Of a stretch of 64,000 nt of DNA, positions 35,172 through 43,818 are shown one piece after another (position 1 is the first letter of the stretch; each line of letters begins with the position of its first letter). The stretch spans positions 49,119 to 113,118 of the forward strand of contig NZ_JAUNTN010000012.1 in NCBI RefSeq assembly GCF_030538695.1, given 5' to 3'. The notes below the pieces were generated by a model. It had not been told where the DNA came from. It saw only the letters and a program-made list of their open reading frames with translations, and searched no databases. This DNA comes from Paracoccus sp. (in: a-proteobacteria) (lineage in GTDB: Bacteria > Pseudomonadota > Alphaproteobacteria > Rhodobacterales > Rhodobacteraceae). The position numbers and the translations under genes are program-made.

Positions 35172-36500
35172 TCAGCCGCGCAAAGCGGCCTCGATCCCCG
35201 CCGCCACGCGCAGCAGCGCCCGGTCGCCACCGGCCCGGCCAAGCGCCATCAGCCCACAGCCCGGATGCCCCGTGGGGATGGTCACGGCGGGCAGGCCCAG
35301 CATATTGCCGATCCGGGTATTGCGCAGCGCCAGCAGGTTCTCGGTCGCAAAGAAATCCTCATCCGCCAGCAACCGCGCCGTATCCGGCGGCAGGATCGGC
35401 GCGGTCGGCAGGATCACCGCATCAAACCCCGCCACCGCCTGCGCCCAATCCGCACGGGCGCGATCCAGCGCCTGCCACGCCGCGACATGATCCGCCGCCA
35501 GCACCGTGCCGCCAGACCGGAACCGGGTCAGGATACGATCATACATCAGTTCCGGCGCGGCCTCGATCTGGTCTTTCCAGATGCCATAAGCCTCGGGCGC
35601 AATCAGCAGCGGCGACAGGTCCATTGCCCGCGCAACCGCATCGGGCGCACCATGACTGACCGCAGCACCGGCGCGGGCCAGCCGGTCCACCGCATCCTGA
35701 AACGCCGCCACTGGCCCTTCACGCGCACCGTCAAAAGGCACCCCGTCCAGCACCATCAGCCGCAGCCCGCCCGGAACAGCATCCCGCAGGTCCACCTCTG
35801 CATCGCCCGTCAGCACCGCAAACAGGGCCGCACAATCCTCGACATTGCGGGCCAGAGGGCCTGCCACATCAAAATGCGGGGCCAAGGGGACCACGCCCTT
35901 ACCCGAAACCGCCCCATGCGTCGGCTTGAACCCGACCAGATCGTTCCAGGCCGAGGGCAGCCGGATCGACCCGCCCGTGTCGCTGCCAATCGCCGCCGCC
36001 GCCAGCCCCAGCGCGACCGAAACCGCCGCGCCGCTGGACGACCCACCCGGCGCTAACGCCGCATCCAGCGCGTTGGGCGGTGTCGCGGTCATCGGGTTCA
36101 GACCAAGGCCGCTGAAGGCCAGCTCGGTCATGTGGGTTTTCCCGACCGAAACCAGCCCGATGCTTTCCGCATTGCGCAGAACCTCGGCATCCACAACCGG
36201 CTTGCGCCCCGCCAACAGGCGGCTGCCAGCCTCGGTCGGCTGGCCGGCCATGTCGATATTGTCCTTCCAACTGATTGCCACCCCGTCCAGCAGCCCGCGC
36301 CGCAACCCGGCCCGCGCCCGGTCATGCGCCGCCACGGCCTGATCGCGGGCGCGCTCAGGCAGCACTTGCGTATAGATCCGGTTGGCATAGGGGTTGCGGG
36401 CAATCGCATCCAGATAGGCTTCGACCTGCGATACCGTGTCCAACAGCCCCGCCATGATCGCGCGCCCCTGTTCCACCGCGCCCGCCTTCAGCCAATCCAT
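35172..36500 (-). CDS. Amidase (amidase signature family)
   Basis: A 442-residue amidase-signature hydrolase. The Ser-Ser-Lys triad is visible: lysine in SWKDN (about residue 78) and the serines in GGSSSGAAVSVALG and GSDTGGSIRLPSAW. The start at 36500 follows AAGGGGG at good spacing; a longer frame is open upstream without conservation. It resembles GatA but lacks gatB/gatC neighbours, so it is a stand-alone amidase of unknown substrate. Divergent from the UbiH-type hydroxylase; upstream of dapC-ftsK on the same strand. Confidence 0.9.
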   Translation of the reverse strand: MDWLKAGAVEQGRAIMAGLLDTVSQVEAYLDAIARNPYANRIYTQVLPERARDQAVAAHDRARAGLRRGLLDGVAISWKDNIDMAGQPTEAGSRLLAGRKPVVDAEVLRNAESIGLVSVGKTHMTELAFSGLGLNPMTATPPNALDAALAPGGSSSGAAVSVALGLAAAAIGSDTGGSIRLPSAWNDLVGFKPTHGAVSGKGVVPLAPHFDVAGPLARNVEDCAALFAVLTGDAEVDLRDAVPGGLRLMVLDGVPFDGAREGPVAAFQDAVDRLARAGAAVSHGAPDAVARAMDLSPLLIAPEAYGIWKDQIEAAPELMYDRILTRFRSGGTVLAADHVAAWQALDRARADWAQAVAGFDAVILPTAPILPPDTARLLADEDFFATENLLALRNTRIGNMLGLPAVTIPTGHPGCGLMALGRAGGDRALLRVAAGIEAALRG

Positions 36501-36606
36501 GATCGCCCCCTTGGTTGCCTGCGCCACGCTAGCGCGGGCCGTGGGGCGCGTCCATGCCATCAATGCCGCATGGACTTTTGCCGCCCGCCGGGGCAATGCT
36601 GCGACC

Positions 36607-37836
36607 ATGACACATAATTTCGACGTTATCATCGCAGGCGGGGGGCTGAATGGCCCGGCATTGGGGCTGGCTTTGGCGCAGGCCGGGCTGCGGGTGGCAA
36701 TTGTCGATGCGCAACCTGCCCGCGACCGCGCGGGCGATGCCTTTGACGGCCGCGCCTATGCGCTGGCGCTGGCTTCTCAGCGGCTGCTGGCGGCGCTTGG
36801 GCTGTGGCGTGATCTGGCCGCGAAAGCGCAGGAAATCCGCAAGGTTCAGGCCGAGGACGGCCATGCAGGCAGCGGCCCCGGCCCCTTTGGCCTGCATTTC
36901 GACGGTGCCGAGATCGAGGAAACCCGCGTCGGCTATATGCTGGAGGACCGCCACCTTTACCGCGCCCTGCTGGCAGCGATGCAGGCCGCGCCGGGGCTGA
37001 CCCATATTCCCGAAACTCAGGTCACGGGGCAGGAAACCGCCCCCGGTGGCATCCGCGTCACCCTATCCGATGGGCGCAGCCTGACGGCGGCGCTGCTGGT
37101 GGGGGCAGATGGGCGGCGTTCGGGCGTGGCCGAGCGGGCAGGTATCCGCCGCACGGGTTGGGATTACGGCCAAACCGCGCTGGTCGCCGCGCTGGACCAT
37201 GAATTGCCACATAACGGCACCGCATATCAGTTCTTTATGCCATCCGGCCCGCTGGCGATTCTGCCCTTGCCGGAAAACCGCAGCTCGATCGTCTGGTCCG
37301 TCCGGCGCGATGAGGCCGCTTTTATCGCCGCCCTGCCCGATGACGCCTTCCTTGATACGCTGCGCCCGCGCTTTGGCGATTTTCTGGGACCGATCACACT
37401 GGCCGGGCCACGGTTCAGCTATCCGCTGAACCTGACGCTGGCGAACAGCTATATCGCGGATCGGGTGGCGCTGGTGGGGGATGCGGCGCATGGGGTGCAT
37501 CCTATCGCCGGGCAAGGGCTGAACCTTGGGCTGCGCGATGTGGCGGCGCTGGCGGAATCCGTTGTGGACGCCCACCGGCGCGGCGAGGACATTGGCTTTG
37601 CCACCACGCTGGACCGTTATCAGGGCTGGCGGCGGTTCGACGCGACCACGCTGGCGCTTGGCATGGATACGGTCAACAGATTGTTTTCAAACGACAACCC
37701 CCTTCTGCGCGCGGCACGAGGGCTGGGCATGGGCATGGTCGATGCCATCCCGCCGCTGCGCCGCCGCTTTATGCGGCAGGCGGCGGGGCTGACGCTGGAC
37801 CCGATGCCCCGACTGATGACCGGCAAGCCGCTTTGA
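36607..37836 (+). CDS. FAD-dependent ubiquinone-biosynthesis hydroxylase (UbiH/UbiF/Coq6 family)
   Basis: A 409-residue flavoprotein monooxygenase that probably hydroxylates the ubiquinone ring. Motifs: the N-terminal dinucleotide site IIAGGGLNGPALGLALAQAG, the family segment DGRAYALALASQRLL, and the second FAD motif GDAAHGVHPIAGQGLNLGLRD near residue 295. Which ring position it acts on cannot be told, since alphaproteobacteria use UbiL or UbiM variants. Followed six bases later by the convergent trm112 gene. Confidence 0.9.
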   Translation: MTHNFDVIIAGGGLNGPALGLALAQAGLRVAIVDAQPARDRAGDAFDGRAYALALASQRLLAALGLWRDLAAKAQEIRKVQAEDGHAGSGPGPFGLHFDGAEIEETRVGYMLEDRHLYRALLAAMQAAPGLTHIPETQVTGQETAPGGIRVTLSDGRSLTAALLVGADGRRSGVAERAGIRRTGWDYGQTALVAALDHELPHNGTAYQFFMPSGPLAILPLPENRSSIVWSVRRDEAAFIAALPDDAFLDTLRPRFGDFLGPITLAGPRFSYPLNLTLANSYIADRVALVGDAAHGVHPIAGQGLNLGLRDVAALAESVVDAHRRGEDIGFATTLDRYQGWRRFDATTLALGMDTVNRLFSNDNPLLRAARGLGMGMVDAIPPLRRRFMRQAAGLTLDPMPRLMTGKPL

Positions 37837-37842
37837 GCGCCG

Positions 37843-38055
37843 TTAATCGGCCTTGATCTGCCGCGCCTCGCTGACCAGCATGATCGGGATGCCCTCTCGG
37901 ATGGGGAAAGCCAGCCCGGCGGCCTCGGACAGCAACTCCTGACGGGCGGCGTCATAGCGCAGGGTCGTATGCGTTACCGGGCAAACCAGCGCCTCAAGCA
38001 TGTGGCGGTCATAGCCGGGGGACGCGGCTTCGGGCAGGTCGGTGGCTTGGGTCAT
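37843..38055 (-). CDS. Trm112 family protein
   Basis: A 70-residue protein of the Trm112/YcaR (UPF0434) family. The core [17 protein letters not shown] and the [19 protein letters not shown] segment match; of the usual two cysteine pairs only one cysteine remains. The eukaryotic relative activates methyltransferases; bacterial roles are unproven. The ATG overlaps the LON-domain gene stop by four bases. Confidence 0.9.
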   Translation of the reverse strand: MTQATDLPEAASPGYDRHMLEALVCPVTHTTLRYDAARQELLSEAAGLAFPIREGIPIMLVSEARQIKAD

Positions 38056-38675
38056 TGCAGGGTCTCCTCTCCGTCGCTGCGCAGGTCATATTCGATCAGC
38101 CCGGCCAGCAAAGCACGACGCTCGGCCAGCGTCGCGGCTTCTAGCAGCGCCTGTTTTTCCTCGGGCGGCAAAGGCAAAAGCTGCGACAGGGCGTTAATCA
38201 GAACCTCATCCGCCGCGCCGCTCAGGGCTTGCCAGTCGGTCGTCAGCTCATGTTCGGCCATATATTGCCCCAGCCGTTTCAGGAAGGGCTCACGGTCAAA
38301 ATCGCGGTCCTGTTCCTCGGGGCCTTTGTCGGCGTCAAAGCCGGACCAGTCCACCTGACCGCGCAGATAGGGGGCGAAGCCCTCCTGCGCCTCGATCAGC
38401 CGGAACCGCGACACCGCCCGCAGCGAGATCATCAAACGCCCGTCATCCTCCTCGGAAAAGGCCACGATCCGCCCGCCTGTGCCGACCCGTGCCAACCCGT
38501 CACCAAGCGGCTGGATCATGCCCAGCATCCGGTCAGGGGTTTTCAGAACATCCTCGATCATCTGCAAATAGCGGGGTTCAAAGATGTGCAGCGGCAGATG
38601 CCCACGCGGCAGCAACACCGCGCCGGGCAAAGGGAACAGCGGCAACGCCGCTGGCAGGTCGAACCCCCGCGCCAT
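38052..38675 (-). CDS. LON substrate-binding-domain protein
   Basis: A 207-residue protein made of a LON N-terminal (PUA-like) domain without ATPase or protease parts. [24 protein letters not shown] is the family signature. Function unknown. It overlaps both neighbours (1 base with the thioredoxin gene, 4 with trm112), in the conserved alphaproteobacterial order thioredoxin, LON domain, Trm112. Confidence 0.93.
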   Translation of the reverse strand: MARGFDLPAALPLFPLPGAVLLPRGHLPLHIFEPRYLQMIEDVLKTPDRMLGMIQPLGDGLARVGTGGRIVAFSEEDDGRLMISLRAVSRFRLIEAQEGFAPYLRGQVDWSGFDADKGPEEQDRDFDREPFLKRLGQYMAEHELTTDWQALSGAADEVLINALSQLLPLPPEEKQALLEAATLAERRALLAGLIEYDLRSDGEETLQ

Positions 38676-39583
38676 TACGCAAAGATCAGCGAGGACAGCC
38701 GCCGCCGCCCCTTTTGCTGAATCGGATCGGTCGGGCCAAGCGCGTCGAAAATGGTGATAAGCTGTTCCTTGAACGCGCCGTCCTGCCAGTCGCGGTCGCG
38801 GCGGAACCCCTCCAGCAGTTGATCGACGGCCTGTTCGACCTGTCCGGCGGCGTGCAGGGCGCGGGCATAATCCAGCCGCGCGGCATGGTCCGTCGGGTCA
38901 GCCTCGACCCGCGCTTGCAGATCGCCCAAAGGCCCGGCCTCGGCAGCCTGTTTTGCCAGCGCAAGCTGCGCACGGGCAGCCTCAACCGGCGCTGCACCCG
39001 TAATCGCGGCAGGCACCTGCGCCAGCGCCGCATCGGCCTGATCGACGGCCCCGGCAGCCAGATGCGCACGGATCAGCCCACCCCATGCCTGCGGGTTTTC
39101 GGGTTCCTCTCCCAAAATCGCAGCGAAGGTTTCGGCAGCATCATCCGCCGCGCCTTCGGTCAGCATGGCCTCGGCAGCCTCCAACGCGGCACCAAGCCCG
39201 CCATCATCGCCACCCAAAGCGACCAGCTTTTCCACGAATTTCTTGATTTCAGACGGCGGAACCGCACCCTGAAACGCATCAACGGGCTGGCCCTGAAAGA
39301 ACGCATAGACCGTCGGGATCGACTGAACCCGCAACTGCGCGGCGATCATCTGGTTCTGGTCCACATCGACCTTGGCCATGAACACCCGGCCCTTGGCCTT
39401 TGTCACCTCGGCCTCCAGCGCGGGGCCGAGCGTTTTACAAGGCCCACACCAGGGTGCCCAAAAATCGACAATCACCGGCTGCGTCATCGACCGCTCGATC
39501 ACCTCGGCCATGAAATCGGCCTCGGTCACGTCCTTGATAAAATCGGCGGGGTTGGCAGCGGCTTCGCTTCCTTGCAGCAGCAT
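38675..39583 (-). CDS. CnoX/YbbN-type thioredoxin with TPR tail
   Basis: A 302-residue protein with an N-terminal thioredoxin domain (active site W-C-G-P-C-K at residues 45-50) and a C-terminal helical TPR-like region (about 130-300). It matches the CnoX/YbbN group, which in Caulobacter and E. coli is a redox-linked holdase chaperone working with GroEL/DnaK. Unlike E. coli CnoX it keeps both active-site cysteines, so reductase activity is possible. First of three overlapping genes. Confidence 0.92.
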   Translation of the reverse strand: MLLQGSEAAANPADFIKDVTEADFMAEVIERSMTQPVIVDFWAPWCGPCKTLGPALEAEVTKAKGRVFMAKVDVDQNQMIAAQLRVQSIPTVYAFFQGQPVDAFQGAVPPSEIKKFVEKLVALGGDDGGLGAALEAAEAMLTEGAADDAAETFAAILGEEPENPQAWGGLIRAHLAAGAVDQADAALAQVPAAITGAAPVEAARAQLALAKQAAEAGPLGDLQARVEADPTDHAARLDYARALHAAGQVEQAVDQLLEGFRRDRDWQDGAFKEQLITIFDALGPTDPIQQKGRRRLSSLIFA

Positions 39584-39713
39584 TGCTGGATGCTCCGTTA
39601 AATCACATTTGCGCCTAATATGGGCGCTCAGCGGGCCGGTGGGAAGGGGTCAGCCCGCCGCAAACATCCTGCCTTACGATCCGGGCAGCAGCGGCCCCAA
39701 CCACGGAGCTCAA

Positions 39714-40505
39714 TCAGACGTCCAGATCAAACCGCGCAAACACCGGCACATGGTCGCTTGGGCCTTCCCAGCCGCGCACCGGGCGCAGGATGCGGCTGTC
39801 ATGGCCTGCATTGGCGATGTCGGGCGTGGCCCAGATGTGATCCAGCCGCCGTCCCTTATCCGCCGCATCCCAGTCGCGGGCGCGATAGGACCACCACGAA
39901 TAGAGCTTGCCCTCGGGAATATCCTTACGGGTCACATCGACCCAGCCGCCCGCGTCCTGTGCTGCGCCAAGGTGTTCAACCTCGACCGGGGTGTGGCTGA
40001 CGATCTTCAGCAGGGCCTTGTGGTTCCAGACGTCATCTTCGCGCGGGGCGATGTTCAGATCACCCACCATGATCGCACGTTCGGGCCGGTCAGCATGGAA
40101 CACGTCACGCATCTCGGTCAGGAAATCCAGCTTTTGCCCGAACTTCTCATTCACCTCGCGGTCGGGAATATCGCCGCCAGCGGGGACATAGAAATTATGG
40201 ATCACCACGCCGTTTTCCAGCCGCGCCGCGACGTGGCGGGCATGGCCAAGGCCGGCATAATCCCGGTCGCCCGCATCCTCGATCGGCAGGCGCGACAGGA
40301 TCGCAACGCCATTGTAGCCCTTTTGCCCCCGCGCCACCATCCAGCGATAGCCAAGCGCGGCAAAAGCCTCATGCGGGATTTTCTCGACCGGGGATTTACA
40401 TTCCTGGAGGCACAGCACATCCGGCGCTTCCTCGCGCAGCAGCCGTTCCACCAGCCCCTGCCGCAGCCGGACCGAGTTGATATTCCATGTCGCCAGCGAA
40501 AACAT
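39714..40505 (-). CDS. xthA: Exodeoxyribonuclease III
   Basis: A 263-residue AP endonuclease / 3' exonuclease of base-excision repair. ATWNINSVRLRQ, the LQECKS metal-binding glutamate, the VGDLNIAPREDD segment and the final SDHVPVFA are all canonical. The ATG at 40505 is preceded by AAAGGGGG; a longer frame upstream is not conserved. It is followed after 130 bases by the thioredoxin gene and preceded by the terminator of the response regulator gene. Confidence 0.96.
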   Translation of the reverse strand: MFSLATWNINSVRLRQGLVERLLREEAPDVLCLQECKSPVEKIPHEAFAALGYRWMVARGQKGYNGVAILSRLPIEDAGDRDYAGLGHARHVAARLENGVVIHNFYVPAGGDIPDREVNEKFGQKLDFLTEMRDVFHADRPERAIMVGDLNIAPREDDVWNHKALLKIVSHTPVEVEHLGAAQDAGGWVDVTRKDIPEGKLYSWWSYRARDWDAADKGRRLDHIWATPDIANAGHDSRILRPVRGWEGPSDHVPVFARFDLDV

Positions 40506-40551
40506 CCGCACCCCCTTTGTTGCCCCCGACATAACCCGGCAGCGGGCAAAG

Positions 40552-40574
40552 AAAAACCCCGGCGCAAGCCGGGG
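40552..40574 (-). terminator. Rho-independent terminator of the response regulator gene
   Basis: Read on the minus strand, CCCCGGC-TTGC-GCCGGGG (7-base-pair stem, 4-base loop, 40557-40574) is followed at once by five T residues (40556-40552). It lies 100 bases after the response regulator stop and just before xthA, so it ends the upstream transcript. Confidence 0.85.
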
Positions 40575-40674
40575 CCAGTCAAGACAGGGAGGGATGTGGC
40601 CGCATCCACCGGCCACTGGGTTTCAGCCCATTAACCCCCACCGCCCGGCGTGGTTCCGGGCTAATGTGACATTT

Positions 40675-41361
40675 TTATGCAACCAGCCGATAACCGCCCG
40701 ATTCCGTCACCAGCAGACGCGCATTCGAGGGGTCCGGCTCGATCTTCTGGCGCAGACGGTAGATGTGGGTTTCCAGCGTATGCGTGGTCACGCCCGCATT
40801 ATAGCCCCAGACCTCATGCAGCAGCGTATCACGCGGCACGACCCCATCCTGCGCCCGATACAGGAACTTGAGGATGTTCGTTTCCTTTTCGGTCAGCCGG
40901 ATCTTGCGCTCTTTTGCGTCGATCAGCAGCTTCATCGAAGGTTTGAACGTATATGGCCCAAGCTGGAAAATCGCATCCTCGGACTGCTCATGCGTGCGCA
41001 ATTGGGCGCGCAGCCGGGCCAGCAGAACCGGGAACTTGAACGGCTTGGTGATGTAATCATTCGCACCACTGTCCAGCCCCAGAATGGTGTCGGCATCGCT
41101 GTCATGGCCGGTCAGCATCACGATGGGGCATTTCACGCCCTGCTTGCGCAGCCGTTTGCACAGCTCGCGCCCGTCGGTGTCAGGCAGGCCCACATCCAGC
41201 ACCACCAGATCGAAAATCTGGCCCTTGGCCTTTTCGACGGCATCGGCACCGGAACCGGCCTCGAACACGTCGAAATCTTCGGTTGCCACAAGCTGCTCGG
41301 CCAAGGCTTCGCGCAGGTCGTCCTCATCATCGACCAGAAGGATCTTTTTCAAACCGGGCAT
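40675..41361 (-). CDS. OmpR/PhoB-family response regulator (CenR-like)
   Basis: A 228-residue regulator with a receiver domain (acidic pair D11-D12, phospho-acceptor D56 in LDVGLPDTDG, T near 84 and K near 106) and a C-terminal winged-helix DNA-binding domain (ETNILKFLYRAQDGVVPRDTLLHEVWGYNAGVTTHTLETHIYRLR). It resembles the essential envelope regulator CenR of Caulobacter and Rhodobacter, but I cannot prove orthology. No histidine kinase gene is adjacent. The start read from 41361 is preceded by AAAGGAGG. Confidence 0.9.
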   Translation of the reverse strand: MPGLKKILLVDDEDDLREALAEQLVATEDFDVFEAGSGADAVEKAKGQIFDLVVLDVGLPDTDGRELCKRLRKQGVKCPIVMLTGHDSDADTILGLDSGANDYITKPFKFPVLLARLRAQLRTHEQSEDAIFQLGPYTFKPSMKLLIDAKERKIRLTEKETNILKFLYRAQDGVVPRDTLLHEVWGYNAGVTTHTLETHIYRLRQKIEPDPSNARLLVTESGGYRLVA

Positions 41362-41505
41362 ATCTTGCCTCCTTTGACTGCTTTGGGCGAAGGTGATAGC
41401 CGACGGCGCAGCCTGCAAGCGTGCGGTGCGAAACTGCAAAAAACCTCACGCGAAGGTGTCAGAAGCGGGGCAAATGTTTCAGTTTGTTACAAAATGGGGC
41501 GACGT

Positions 41506-42573
41506 ATGACCGGGTTGTTGCCGACATTGACCGAGGAAATCGCCCGCGCCCGCGCCGATCTGCGCATCGGCCTGCCGGTGCGGCTGGTCACGCCGGGCGG
41601 AACATGGCTGGCGACAGCGGTGGAATCGCTGACGCCGGACCGGCTGGCGGCGCTGACTGCAACCGGGCCGCTGGTCATGGCAATCACCGCCCAAAGGGCA
41701 GAGGTGCTGAAAACCGCTGCTTATGACGGCGACCTGCTGCGCCTGCACGCGCGGCCCGATCTGCGCTGGCTGCGGGCCATGGCGGATCCGGCGCAGGATC
41801 TGGACTATCCGCTGAAAACCCCGCTTCAGCCGATTCGTGATGGCGACCCGCTGCCCGCCCGCGCCGCGATTGCGCTGGCGAAATCGGCACAGCTTCTGCC
41901 TGCCGTGCTGCTCACCCCAGCGCCGGACACGCCTGGCCTGACCACGCTGGACGCCGCCCTGACCCTGCCGGAATTGACCCGAGCGGCGCAGTTCCACCCC
42001 ATCGCCGCCGCCAGCCTGCCCATTGCCGCGTCCGAGGCCACCCGCCTGCATGTCTATCGTCCCGATGATGGTGGAACCGAGCATTACGCCATTGAAATTG
42101 CCAGCCCCGACCGAGATGCCCCGGTGCTGACCCGGCTGCATTCCGCCTGTTTCACCGGCGACGTGCTTGGCAGCCTAAAATGCGACTGCGGCCCGCAGCT
42201 TCACGCCGCGATTGACGCCATGGCGCAGGCGGGCGGCGGGGTGCTGCTGTATCTGAATCAGGAGGGCCGCGGCATCGGGCTGGCCAATAAAATGCGCGCC
42301 TATAGCCTGCAAAATCAGGGCTTCGATACGGTCGAGGCCAACCACCGCCTTGGTTTTCAGGACGACGAGCGCGACTTTCGCATCGGCGCGGCGCTGCTGG
42401 CAGAGCTGGGGATCAACTGCGTGCGCCTGCTGACCAATAACCCGCGCAAGATCGCCATGCTGCAATCGCAGGGGATCGAGGTCACGGAACGGGTGCCGCT
42501 GATCGTGGACCGCAACCGCCACAACGCCGCCTATCTGGCGGTCAAGGCGGCAAAATCGGGGCATCTGCTATGA
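41506..42573 (+). CDS. ribA: GTP cyclohydrolase II with N-terminal extension
   Basis: A 355-residue protein whose C-terminal part (about residues 155-350) is GTP cyclohydrolase II, first enzyme of riboflavin synthesis. Zinc cysteines are in CFTGDVLGSLKCDCG; NQEGRGIGLANK and TNNPRKIAMLQ complete the active site. The first 150 residues have no catalytic motif of DHBP synthase that I can see and look like a degenerate RibB-type domain. The ATG at 41506 has GGGGCG at 4-7 bases; another ATG lies 12 bases earlier. Overlaps the transpeptidase gene (ATGA). Confidence 0.92.
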   Translation: MTGLLPTLTEEIARARADLRIGLPVRLVTPGGTWLATAVESLTPDRLAALTATGPLVMAITAQRAEVLKTAAYDGDLLRLHARPDLRWLRAMADPAQDLDYPLKTPLQPIRDGDPLPARAAIALAKSAQLLPAVLLTPAPDTPGLTTLDAALTLPELTRAAQFHPIAAASLPIAASEATRLHVYRPDDGGTEHYAIEIASPDRDAPVLTRLHSACFTGDVLGSLKCDCGPQLHAAIDAMAQAGGGVLLYLNQEGRGIGLANKMRAYSLQNQGFDTVEANHRLGFQDDERDFRIGAALLAELGINCVRLLTNNPRKIAMLQSQGIEVTERVPLIVDRNRHNAAYLAVKAAKSGHLL

Positions 42574-43106
42574 TCCTGACGCCGCAAGGGCTGCTGGCCT
42601 TTGGCCGCCGCCTGCCGTGCAGCATCGGGCGCGGCGGCATCAGCACGGACAAGTGCGAAGGCGACGGGGCCACCCCCGCCGGACGGTTGCGGATCATCGG
42701 CACCCTGTATCGCCCCGACCGGCTGGCGCAGCCCGCACCTTGGGCGCGGCCCATCGGACCGTCTGACCTGTGGTGCGACGAATCAGGGCATCCCGCCTAT
42801 AACAGCCCGGTGCGTGTGCCCTTTGACGCCAGCCATGAAAAGCTGCGCCGCGCCGACCCGCTTTATGACATCATCCTGCTGACCGACTGGAACATCCCGG
42901 CGCAGCCCGGCAAAGGCTCGGCCATTTTCCTGCACCAATGGCGGCGGCCCGGCTGGCCCACGGCGGGCTGCATCGCCTTTGCCCGCGCCGATCTGATCTG
43001 GCTGGCCGCCCGCGCCGCGCCGGGAACCGGGTTGTTCGTCCCGGCTTCTTCTTCACCCAAATATCCAAATCAACGCCGCCAGCAGGACGACCGCTTTCAG
43101 GTGTAA
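42570..43106 (+). CDS. L,D-transpeptidase (YkuD domain)
   Basis: A 178-residue protein consisting mainly of a YkuD-type domain, which makes 3-3 cross-links in peptidoglycan or anchors proteins to it. The catalytic pair is His122 (IFLHQW) and Cys134 (TAGCIAF). There is no obvious signal peptide. The last 20 residues or so (ASSSPKYPNQRR and onward) fall beyond the domain and are encoded by a piece of an intergenic-type repeat at 43043-43066. The 3' end overlaps the convergent yggS gene by 10 bases. Confidence 0.88.
   Translation: MILTPQGLLAFGRRLPCSIGRGGISTDKCEGDGATPAGRLRIIGTLYRPDRLAQPAPWARPIGPSDLWCDESGHPAYNSPVRVPFDASHEKLRRADPLYDIILLTDWNIPAQPGKGSAIFLHQWRRPGWPTAGCIAFARADLIWLAARAAPGTGLFVPASSSPKYPNQRRQQDDRFQV
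43043..43066 (-). repeat. Fragment of GGATATTTGGG-type intergenic repeat inside a reading frame
   Basis: Read on the minus strand this is GGATATTTGGGTGAAG followed by AAGAAGCC. The GGATATTTG core with an AAGAAG tail is the 3' half of a repeat that I know as common in Rhodobacterales intergenic regions; the fuller form is at 49956-50015. Here it encodes the C-terminal tail of the L,D-transpeptidase. Confidence 0.5.
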
Positions 43107-43750
43107 TCCCGCGCCCCGAAAATCGCACTGCCAACGCGGACAAAGGTGGCACCCTCGGCAATGGCGGCTTCAAAATCCGCGCTCATGCCCATGGACAGGT
43201 CAGGCAAGCCGTGAACCTCGGCCATCTGGCGCAACTGGCGGAAATGCGGCACCGGGTCGGCCCCGTCGGGCGGAATACACATCAGCCCGCGCGGGCGCAG
43301 GCCGCTGTCACGGACCTGCCGCATGAAGCCATCCAGATCAGCGGGCGAAATCCCGGCCTTTTGCGCTTCCGCCCCGGTGTTTACCTGCACGAACAGGTCC
43401 GGGCAGCGCCCTGCCTGATCCGCCAGCCGCGCCAGCTTGGCCAACAGCGATTCGCGGTCCAGCGTGTGAATGGCGTCGAACAGATCGAACGCCAGCTTGG
43501 CTTTGTTCGTTTGCAGCGGCCCGATCATATGCACCGAAACGCCGGGATATTCTGCCCGCCAACCGGGCCATTTGCCCTGCGTTTCCTGCACATAATTCTC
43601 GCCAAAGACACGCTGCCCGGCATCCAGCACCGCCCGCACCCGGTCGGTGGGCTGCACCTTGCTGACGGCGATCAGGGTCACGCCGTCTGGCGTGCGCCCG
43701 GCGGCGGCTGTGGCCCCGGCAATGCGGGTTTTGATCTGTTCCAGTCCCAT
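43097..43750 (-). CDS. YggS family PLP-homeostasis protein
   Basis: A 217-residue single-domain PLP-binding protein (YggS/PLPBP, COG0325) that buffers pyridoxal phosphate and has no known catalysis. The PLP lysine is Lys31 in LIAVSKVQP; FGENYVQE, HMIGPLQTNK and LSMGMSADFEAAI are family signatures. The start is at 43750, followed upstream by the porin terminator. Ends inside the last codons of the convergent transpeptidase gene. Confidence 0.95.
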   Translation of the reverse strand: MGLEQIKTRIAGATAAAGRTPDGVTLIAVSKVQPTDRVRAVLDAGQRVFGENYVQETQGKWPGWRAEYPGVSVHMIGPLQTNKAKLAFDLFDAIHTLDRESLLAKLARLADQAGRCPDLFVQVNTGAEAQKAGISPADLDGFMRQVRDSGLRPRGLMCIPPDGADPVPHFRQLRQMAEVHGLPDLSMGMSADFEAAIAEGATFVRVGSAIFGARDYT

Positions 43751-43770
43751 GCGCCCAAAATCCCAAAAGA

Positions 43771-43797
43771 AAAGGGCGGACACAAGGCCCGCCCTTT
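43771..43797 (-). terminator. Rho-independent terminator of the porin gene
   Basis: On the minus strand a 9-base-pair stem (AAAGGGCGG with CCGCCCTTT, 43771-43797) is followed by TCTTTT. It lies 21 bases after the porin stop and 20 bases before the yggS start, so it separates the abundant porin transcript from yggS. Confidence 0.88.
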
Positions 43798-43818
43798 CCC
43801 GATAAAGGTTACGTTCGA

